Shown piece by piece: positions 58,500 to 64,000 of a stretch of 64,000 bases of DNA. The notes below the pieces were generated by a model that was given only the letters and a program-made list of their open reading frames with translations, searched no databases and was not told where the DNA came from. Position 1 is the first letter of the stretch. Every line of letters begins with the position of its first letter. The position numbers and the translations under genes are program-made. The DNA comes from Mycobacterium conspicuum (GTDB taxonomy: Bacteria > Actinomycetota > Actinomycetes > Mycobacteriales > Mycobacteriaceae): the NCBI RefSeq assembly GCF_010730195.1, contig NZ_AP022613.1, forward strand, positions 4,712,001-4,776,000. Direction: 5' to 3'.

Positions 58500-59435
58500 T
58501 TACGGCGCGGCCGGCCCGGTTCCCGACGTTCCGGACGAGGGCGACTGCTGCTCCTGGCCGGCGGAGTGCTCGCCCGAAGCGGGCGGTGGTGGGCTGAAGC
58601 TGGGGAATCCGGTCGGCGGGGTGGAGGGGCCGTCCTCCGCCGCCGGCTGGGGTCCGGACTGCGCCGCGGGCTGGGGCCCGGACTGGGGTCCGGACTGGTG
58701 CGACTGGGAAGCGAATCCGCCGGTGGTCGGAATCGCGGACTGGGTCGGGATCGCGCTCTGGGTCGGAGCATGACTGGAACCGTAACCGCCGTACTGCGAT
58801 CCGTACTGCGGCGACTGCTGTGCGGGCGGCTGGTGTGTCGGCTGCTGCTGTCCGGCCTGCTGACCGTAGTACGGCTGTTGGCCGTATTGGCCATATTGCT
58901 GCCCGTACTGTCCGTACTGGGCGTAGGCGTCGTACCTGGGCCGCGGCGCCGGGGCGGTGATGACGCCCGCCTCCAGCAACGTCGCGGCGACCGCGGCGAA
59001 CGCCTGGAACACGCTGGCGGCCAGCAGGGGCCACAACGCCCAGCCGATCGTGAAGCCGGTGGGCGTGTTGATCATCTCGGCGATCACCAACAGGGCGCCC
59101 AACACCGCGATCGCGGCGACGATCCCGGTGTTGATCTTGGCCTTGGGCAGCAGGCTGAGCCCGGCGAGCAGCGCGGCCAAGAGCGCGACCGCGACCGCGA
59201 TGCCGGCGTCACCGGCGCGGCCACCGCCCATCCCAGTGACGACGTCGGCGCTCAGGATGAACGTCGGGAAGAAATTCAACACGTAGACCAGCAGGCCGAG
59301 CACCACGACGGCGATGGTCAGCGAGAACGGAAGCTTGCTTTCACCGGGCTCTTTGGCGAAGGACGGGGTCGAACCCGGGTATGACCCGGCGGGCTGCGAG
59401 GGCGGATAGCCGGGATTGCCGGGCGAGTAGGTCAT
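58500..59435 (-). CDS. 34-kDa antigen-like membrane protein (DUF5336)
   Basis: Mycobacterial membrane protein with a low-complexity cytoplasmic tail; the orthologue is the 34-kDa antigenic protein Rv0954. From ATG 59435 (ribosome site AGGAGGA) the product is 311 residues. A Pro/Ser-rich N-terminus is followed by four transmembrane helices (LTIAVVVLGLLVYVLNFFPTF, IAVAVALLAALLAGLSLL, TGIVAAIAVLGALLVIAEMI, LWPLLAASVFQAFAAVAATL). A 150-residue Tyr/Gln/Gly/Pro-rich tail has YAQYGQYGQQYGQYGQQPYY repeats. The nine-codon upstream extension lacks a ribosome site. The tail is likely disordered or condensate-forming. Confidence 0.85.
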   Translation of the reverse strand: MTYSPGNPGYPPSQPAGSYPGSTPSFAKEPGESKLPFSLTIAVVVLGLLVYVLNFFPTFILSADVVTGMGGGRAGDAGIAVAVALLAALLAGLSLLPKAKINTGIVAAIAVLGALLVIAEMINTPTGFTIGWALWPLLAASVFQAFAAVAATLLEAGVITAPAPRPRYDAYAQYGQYGQQYGQYGQQPYYGQQAGQQQPTHQPPAQQSPQYGSQYGGYGSSHAPTQSAIPTQSAIPTTGGFASQSHQSGPQSGPQPAAQSGPQPAAEDGPSTPPTGFPSFSPPPPASGEHSAGQEQQSPSSGTSGTGPAAP

Positions 59436-59589
59436 GACTCCTCCTGTTACTTCGCCGTGCACGCCGGGGCAGCGCTTGGGATGCGACGCGATTCGATCAC
59501 CAACGCTAGCGCACGTTTACGAGTGCACGAGGAGGCGACTTGCCGACCCCTTGCCGACCCCCACCGCCCTGCCGCTTGCCCAGTACAGG

Positions 59590-59603
59590 TAGAACACGTT
59601 CTA
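59590..59603. promoter_or_regulatory. KstR-type operator overlapping the LLM-gene promoter
   Basis: TAGAACACGTTCTA fits the KstR consensus TNNAACNNGTTNNA at every fixed position. It overlaps the -10 box TCTAAT (59600-59605), which is 7 bases before ATG 59613. A sterol-responsive repressor site is predicted. Confidence 0.7.
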
Positions 59604-59612
59604 ATTCTGTCC

Positions 59613-60461
59613 ATGGATTACGGCCTTGTGCTTTTCACCAGCGACCGCGGCATCACTCCGGCGGCAGCCGCCAAACTCGCCGACGACCACGGCTTCACGA
59701 CGTTTTATGTGCCCGAGCACACACACATCCCGGTCAAACGCGAGGCGGCGCACCCCACGACCGGTGACGCGTCGCTGCCCGACGACCGCTATATGCGCAC
59801 GCTCGACCCGTGGGTGAGCCTGGGCGCGGCGTGCGCGGTGACGTCGCGGGTGCGGCTGTCGACGGCGGTTGCGCTGCCCGTCGAACACGACCCGATCACC
59901 TTGGCGAAAAGCATTGCCACCCTGGACCATTTGTCCGGCGGCCGGGTCAGCCTCGGCGTCGGGTTCGGTTGGAACACCGACGAACTCGCCGACCACAACG
60001 TGCCGCCGGGACGGCGTCGGACGATGTTGCGCGAGTACATCGAAGCCATGCGGGAGCTGTGGACCAAGGAAGAAGCCGCCTACGACGGCGAATTCGTCAA
60101 GTTCGGACCCAGCTGGGCCTGGCCCAAGCCGGTGCAGTCGCACATTCCGGTGTTGGTGGGCGCGGCCGGGAACGAGAAGAACTTCAAGTGGATCGCGCGC
60201 AGCGCCGACGGCTGGATCACCACGCCGCGCGACTTCGACATCGACGAGCCGGTGAAGTTGCTGCAGGACACCTGGGCCGCCGCCGGCCGCGACGGGGCGC
60301 CGCAGATCGTGGCGCTGGACTTCAAACCGGTGGCCGAGAAGCTAGCGCGCTGGGCCGATCTCGGCGTGACCGAGGTGCTGTTCGGCATGCCGGACAGCTC
60401 CGAAGCGGAGTGCGCCGCCTACGTGGAGCGGCTGGCGGACAAGCTGGCGAGCTTCGTTTAA
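59613..60461 (+). CDS. LLM-class F420-dependent oxidoreductase
   Basis: Luciferase-like F420 (or flavin) oxidoreductase; substrate unknown, possibly sterol- or lipid-derived. From the leaderless ATG 59613 the product is 282 residues: an (alpha/beta)8 barrel with MDYGLVLFTSDRGITP, HGFTTFYVPEHTHIP, WVSLGAACAVTSRVRLSTAV, the LLM signature ITLAKSIATLDHLSGGRVSLGVGFGWNTDEL, and IPVLVGAAGNEKNFKWIARSADGW. A KstR-type operator in its promoter points to sterol control. Rv0953c is the apparent orthologue. Its stop overlaps the convergent thiolase-like gene by 4 bp. Confidence 0.9.
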   Translation: MDYGLVLFTSDRGITPAAAAKLADDHGFTTFYVPEHTHIPVKREAAHPTTGDASLPDDRYMRTLDPWVSLGAACAVTSRVRLSTAVALPVEHDPITLAKSIATLDHLSGGRVSLGVGFGWNTDELADHNVPPGRRRTMLREYIEAMRELWTKEEAAYDGEFVKFGPSWAWPKPVQSHIPVLVGAAGNEKNFKWIARSADGWITTPRDFDIDEPVKLLQDTWAAAGRDGAPQIVALDFKPVAEKLARWADLGVTEVLFGMPDSSEAECAAYVERLADKLASFV

Positions 60462-61978
60462 CCGGCGAAACAGCGGTTGCCGTAGTCGAACGAGCGCACC
60501 CGAACCCGGCGTCCGAGCGGGTCGCCGTCGGTCAGCAGGGCGATCAGCTCGTCGTCCTCGGTGGTCGACAGGAACCGGCTGCCGTCGTCGAGCCGGCCGA
60601 TGACGATCCCGGTCGCCCGCAGGTCGTCGCGGCGCACGGTGTAGGTCTCGACGGTGCCGGTGCCGTCGGCGTTCTCGGTGACCGACACCGTGGGCCCGTC
60701 GTCGATCTGCGCCTGCAACCGCGCGCTGCGGTCCGGCTTCCATTCCGTCGGGGTGGTGGAGTAGACGCCGACCGAGTACTTGCTCAGGATGCCGCCGTTG
60801 GCCCCGACCAGACCGAATTGCCCTGGCGCACTTCGCATTTGGGCGACGGTTTCGGCGATGGCGTGCATCGAGTAGTTGTTGCCGGCGCCGCCGAAGAACG
60901 GCAGTCCGCCGGTCAGGGTCAGGCCGCGCGGATCGTCGGTGGCGATTCCCATGCCGTCGCAGATGTTGAACACCGGCACCGGAAAGCAGCTGTAGAGGTC
61001 GAAGGTGGCAACGTCGTCGATGCCGATGCCGGCCACCGCCAACGCCTCGCGCACCGCCATGACGGCCGACGGGGCGTGCCCGAGGTCCGGGCGCACCAGC
61101 AAAGACTGCTCTTCGAGGTCGGCGTGCCCGTGCAGATACACCCAATACTGCTCGGGCACCCCCAGGCGTCGGGCCGCCTCGACCGACATCAGCAGCGCGG
61201 CCGCGCCCTGGTTCACCTGATCGCGGGAGACCAGCAGCCGTGGGTAGGGCTCCGCGATCATCCGGTTGCTTTCGGTCACCGTGATCAGCTCGTCGACCGT
61301 GCGCTCCGTCGGCGCGGCGGAAAACGGATTGCCCGCGGCCACCTTGGTGAACGGGGCGAACAGTTCGCCCATGGCCCGCAGATACTCGGCCGGGCCCAGC
61401 CCGGTTCCGGCCCGTCGGGCATTCTCCAACAGCGCGTACTGGATCGGCGCACTGGTCAGGCCGTGACTGACGGTGTAGCGCGAGATGAGCTTCTCGATGC
61501 CCTGGCCGCGATCCTCCAGATCGCCTTCGATCGTCTCGGTGAAGTCGGGCTTGGTTTCGGCGCCGGCGAAGTGGCGCAGGGTCGACGTCGCGTCCGAGCC
61601 GAAGATCAGGGCGACCTGCGAGCGCCCCGCGGCGATCTCGGCCGCGAGCTCGCTGACCAGATGCTGGGGTCCCTGGCCGCCGACGATCTCTAGGATCGCC
61701 CGGGCCGGCTCCGCCCCGATCCGCTTGGCCACCGATCGCGGGTAGTTGTTCGACCGGCCCAGGGGCGCATTGACGATGCCGGAGATCTCGAACTGCCGCA
61801 GCGCGGCAATGGTGTCGACGGCGGGGGCCACCGCGGAGCCGCCGCAGTCGTCGATGGCGGCCTGCGCGGCGGCGGCGGCCAGCTCGACGGGGGACATGGC
61901 CCGGTAATCGGGGTCGTCGATGCGCTCGGCCGCCTGGCCGACGCCGACGATCACGGGCGTCCGCGGATCAAGATTCAT
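60458..61978 (-). CDS. thiolase-like acetyl-CoA acetyltransferase
   Basis: Thiolase-superfamily protein of the SCPx-like type. From ATG 61978 the product is 506 residues: TPVIVGVGQAAERID, ARAILEIVGGQGPQHLVSELAAEIAAGRSQVALIFG in place of the active-site Cys region, ATFDLYSCFPVPVFNICDGMGI, GLTLTGGLPFFGGAGNNYSMHAI and FGLVGANGGILSKYSVGVYS. The usual nucleophilic Cys motif is not evident in the GGQGPQHL segment, while Cys occurs in DLYSCFP, so the reaction is uncertain. The frame is open to 62047, but the internal ATG begins the family sequence. Convergent with the LLM gene. Confidence 0.85.
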   Translation of the reverse strand: MNLDPRTPVIVGVGQAAERIDDPDYRAMSPVELAAAAAQAAIDDCGGSAVAPAVDTIAALRQFEISGIVNAPLGRSNNYPRSVAKRIGAEPARAILEIVGGQGPQHLVSELAAEIAAGRSQVALIFGSDATSTLRHFAGAETKPDFTETIEGDLEDRGQGIEKLISRYTVSHGLTSAPIQYALLENARRAGTGLGPAEYLRAMGELFAPFTKVAAGNPFSAAPTERTVDELITVTESNRMIAEPYPRLLVSRDQVNQGAAALLMSVEAARRLGVPEQYWVYLHGHADLEEQSLLVRPDLGHAPSAVMAVREALAVAGIGIDDVATFDLYSCFPVPVFNICDGMGIATDDPRGLTLTGGLPFFGGAGNNYSMHAIAETVAQMRSAPGQFGLVGANGGILSKYSVGVYSTTPTEWKPDRSARLQAQIDDGPTVSVTENADGTGTVETYTVRRDDLRATGIVIGRLDDGSRFLSTTEDDELIALLTDGDPLGRRVRVRSFDYGNRCFAG

Positions 61979-62194
61979 AGATCCACTATCTACCGTAGGG
62001 CCGTCCCGGATCCGAACTCGGGGCCGCGGAGGTGTGTTCGGTGCCACCGGATTGCGCGGCCAACCCGGTTATGGCGCACGCCTGAATCGGCATCTTTTTT
62101 AACTGCCGAGCTGCCCGGTTTTCTCTGTCAACCGCACGTCTCTTCTCCCCCGATTCGCGATACGATCGGCTAATTCCCGGATGGGAGGTGACAG

Positions 62195-63607
62195 GTGTCT
62201 TTTGTCATCGCGGCCCCCGAGTTCGTAGCTGCCGCCGCCTCGGATTTGGCGAACATCGGTTCGACGATCAACGCGGCCAATGCGGCGGCCATGCTCCCGA
62301 CGTCCGGCGTCCTACCCGCAGGCGCCGACGAAGTGTCGGCGGCTATCGCCGGCCTGTTCGGCGCCCACGCACAGGCGTATCAGTCGCTCAGCGCGCAGGC
62401 GGCGTCCTTTCACCAGCAGTTCGTCGCGCTGATGAATGGCGGCGCGGCGCGGTATGCCGCAAGTGAAGCGGCCAACGCCCTGCCCTTGCAGACCGTGCAG
62501 CAGGATCTGCTCGATGCGGTGAATGCCCCCACCCAACTGCTGCTCGGGCGCCCGCTGATCGGCAACGGCGCCAACGCCGCCCCGGGCAGCGGGGCTAACG
62601 GCGCCCCCGGCGGGATTTTGATCGGCAACGGCGGCGCTGGGGGTTCGGGGAGCGCGACGCACCCCAACGGTGGGAATGGTGGCGCCGCAGGGCTGTTCGG
62701 CAACGGCGGGCCCGGCGGCGCCGCAGACTTTAAAGGCAACGGCGGCAACGGCGGCGCCGGCGGACTGTTCGGGACCGGCGGCGCCGGCGGGACCGGCGGG
62801 GGCAGCTCCGGGGGCAACGCCGCCGGCGCAGGAGGCAATGGCGGGGCCGCCGGCTTGTTCGGCACCGGCGGCGTCGGGGGCACCGGCGGCTTCGGAAACA
62901 TCGCCGGCCTTGCCGGGGGGGCGGGCGGCGCTGGTGGCGCCGGCGGCCTGATCGGCACCGGCGGCGCGGGGGGCGCCGGCGGGGGCAGCGGCCAAGGCTC
63001 CGACGGCGGGGCCGGCGGTGCCGGCGGCAACGGAGGGCTGCTGGCCGGCCACGGCGGCGCGGGTGGGATGGGTGGCCTCGGCGACTTGACGGGCTCGGGC
63101 GGCCAGGGCGGCGCCGGTGGCGCGGGCGGGTTCGTCGGCTCCGGCGGTGCCGGCGGCGCGGGCGGGGGCTCCGCCGTTGGCCCCGGTGGCGACGGCGGAG
63201 ACGGCGGCGACGCCGGGATCCTGCACGGTCGCGGCGGCTCCGGTGGTTCCGGCGGCGACAGCGGAGTGCTGGGCGCCGACGGTGGCACTGGCGGGGCCGG
63301 CGGGGCCGGCGCCAAGCTCATGGGGTCCGGCGGCGACGGCGGTGCGGGCGGAATTGGCAGCCTGGGCGGTGACGGCGGCGCCGGCGGCAACGCCGGCATC
63401 CTGTCTGGCAATGGCGGCAATGGCGGCGCCGGCGCCATCGGCAGCGGCGGCGGAAACGGCGCCGACGGCGGTAACTCGGGGCTGATCGGAGACGGCGGTA
63501 ACGGCGGCAACGGCGGCCACGGCGGCGTCGCAAGCGGCGACGGCGGGAAGGGCGGCAAAGCTTTGCTGCTGGGCGCCGACGGCAAGCCCGGGCTTCCCGG
63601 GAACTGA
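62195..63607 (+). CDS. PE_PGRS family protein
   Basis: Mycobacterial surface or secreted protein exported by a type VII (ESX) system. The 470-residue product from GTG 62195 (ribosome site GGGAGGTGA) begins MSFVIAAPEFVAAAASDLANIG with the PE domain (about 1-95), ending in a YAASEAANALPLQ region. A linker (TPTQLLLGRPLIGNGANAAPGSG pattern) leads to about 340 residues of GGX repeats (NGGAGG, GGNGGAGG, FGTGGAGG, GSGGAGGAGG). Repeats carry occasional LxGxGG anchors (LFGNGG, LIGTGG, LLAGHGG). It ends GKGGKALLLGADGKPGLPGN without an extra C-terminal domain. Convergent with sucD. Confidence 0.96.
   Translation: MSFVIAAPEFVAAAASDLANIGSTINAANAAAMLPTSGVLPAGADEVSAAIAGLFGAHAQAYQSLSAQAASFHQQFVALMNGGAARYAASEAANALPLQTVQQDLLDAVNAPTQLLLGRPLIGNGANAAPGSGANGAPGGILIGNGGAGGSGSATHPNGGNGGAAGLFGNGGPGGAADFKGNGGNGGAGGLFGTGGAGGTGGGSSGGNAAGAGGNGGAAGLFGTGGVGGTGGFGNIAGLAGGAGGAGGAGGLIGTGGAGGAGGGSGQGSDGGAGGAGGNGGLLAGHGGAGGMGGLGDLTGSGGQGGAGGAGGFVGSGGAGGAGGGSAVGPGGDGGDGGDAGILHGRGGSGGSGGDSGVLGADGGTGGAGGAGAKLMGSGGDGGAGGIGSLGGDGGAGGNAGILSGNGGNGGAGAIGSGGGNGADGGNSGLIGDGGNGGNGGHGGVASGDGGKGGKALLLGADGKPGLPGN
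62635..63585 (+). repeat. PGRS repeat array (Gly-Gly-X)
   Basis: Imperfect GGC-GGN repeats encoding Gly-Gly-Ala/Asn/Thr/Asp triplets. Long antisense open frames across it are a by-product of this base composition. Confidence 0.9.
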
Positions 63608-63618
63608 ATCAGCGCCAG

Positions 63619-64000
63619 CTACAGGCTCTTCAGGATCTCCCGGGCCAGCGCCGCCGTTTCCGACGGGGTCTTGCCGACCTTCACCCCGGCGGCCTCCAGC
63701 GCCTCCTTCTTGGCGGCCGCGGTGCCCGACGAGCCGGACACGATGGCGCCCGCGTGGCCCATCGTCTTGCCTTCCGGCGCAGTGAATCCCGCGACATAGC
63801 CGACGACGGGCTTGGACACGTTGGCCTTGATGTAGTCGGCGGCCCGCTCCTCGGCGTCGCCGCCGATCTCGCCGATCATCACGATCACCTTGGTGTCGGG
63901 GTCCTTCTCGAACGCCTCGATGGCGTCGATGTGGGTGGTGCCGATTACCGGGTCACCGCCGATCCCGATCGACGTGGAGAAGCCGAAATCGCGTAGCTCG
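63619..64000 (-). CDS. sucD: succinyl-CoA ligase alpha subunit, C-terminal part (cut by window edge)
   Basis: ADP-forming succinate-CoA ligase of the TCA cycle. The reverse strand is open from the window edge to the stop at 63619, giving about 126 residues. It includes FGFSTSIGIGGDPVIGTTHIDAIEAFEKDPDTK, VIVMIGEIGGDAEERAADYI, VVGYVAGFTAPEGKTMGHAGAIVSG and the C-terminal helix ETAALAREILKSL. GHAGAIVSG is the family signature. The part seen does not include the phospho-His loop in full. Confidence 0.95.
   Translation of the reverse strand, partial: ELRDFGFSTSIGIGGDPVIGTTHIDAIEAFEKDPDTKVIVMIGEIGGDAEERAADYIKANVSKPVVGYVAGFTAPEGKTMGHAGAIVSGSSGTAAAKKEALEAAGVKVGKTPSETAALAREILKSL

Noticed and set aside
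62312..63585. Two long antisense open frames over the PE_PGRS gene (Ala-rich and Pro-rich)
   Set aside because: Direct consequence of GGC-GGN repeats; no start context or domain.

Overview
The window is high-GC actinobacterial DNA from a slow-growing, non-tuberculous Mycobacterium. Evidence: a PE_PGRS gene, three mmpS/mmpL pairs, the MprAB-PepD locus, DUF732 and DUF5642 exported proteins, many start codons sitting 6-8 bases after a -10 hexamer (leaderless transcripts), and a gene order that recalls M. tuberculosis Rv1001 to Rv0952 read backwards (Rv numbers are from memory of that genome, not from a search). The species cannot be fixed from sequence alone; the PE_PGRS gene argues against a rapid grower.

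Layout. (1) 1-3.7 kb: conserved block with arcA (cut by the window edge), an AlkB-like dioxygenase, two tandem DUF5642 lipoproteins and the cAMP-responsive acetyltransferase Pat. (2) 3.7-20.3 kb: accessory lipid-export region with a TetR/diiron-protein operon, three mmpS-mmpL pairs (one led by a TetR with two HTH motifs), two paralogous small membrane proteins, two DUF732 secreted proteins and an EXPERA-like membrane protein. (3) 20.3-30.55 kb: a defence and mobile-element island holding ParDE, HipBA with clear operators, a DUF4268/nuclease-like protein, a 5'-truncated Pycsar cyclase overlapping an intact-looking Pycsar membrane effector, an unusual alpha/beta hydrolase, and a nested insertion-sequence stack (IS21 inside ISL3 inside an older ISL3 end beside an IS481 fragment). 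Both target-site duplications of the stack are readable. The island stops 14 bp from the 3' end of a tRNA-Ala(CGC) gene, a typical island boundary. (4) 30.55-64 kb: conserved core, namely the division pair GlpR(SepX)/Glp with rimJ and galU, folate cyclo-ligase, the redox chaperone Ruc under a CIRCE element, mscL, moaB2-pepD-mprB-mprA-rpmF, an overlapping atuA-fadE13-accD2-accA2-fadE12-echA7 catabolic operon, DUF1707, a vWA/AAA+ pair, purH-purN, two membrane proteins, an F420-type oxidoreductase under a KstR-like operator, a thiolase-like gene, a PE_PGRS gene and the end of sucD.

How parts work together. MprAB sits beside its protease PepD and has an exact 8+3+8 direct-repeat box upstream of mprA. 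Glp and GlpR lie two genes apart and the MoeA-like Glp has lost canonical active-site motifs. The acyl-CoA operon couples two dehydrogenases, a biotin carboxylase pair, a hydratase and an AtuA-family protein, which suggests breakdown of a methyl-branched or isoprenoid acyl-CoA. The most unusual element is the defence island, where a Pycsar system appears to have been decapitated next to other defence-type genes and insertion sequences.
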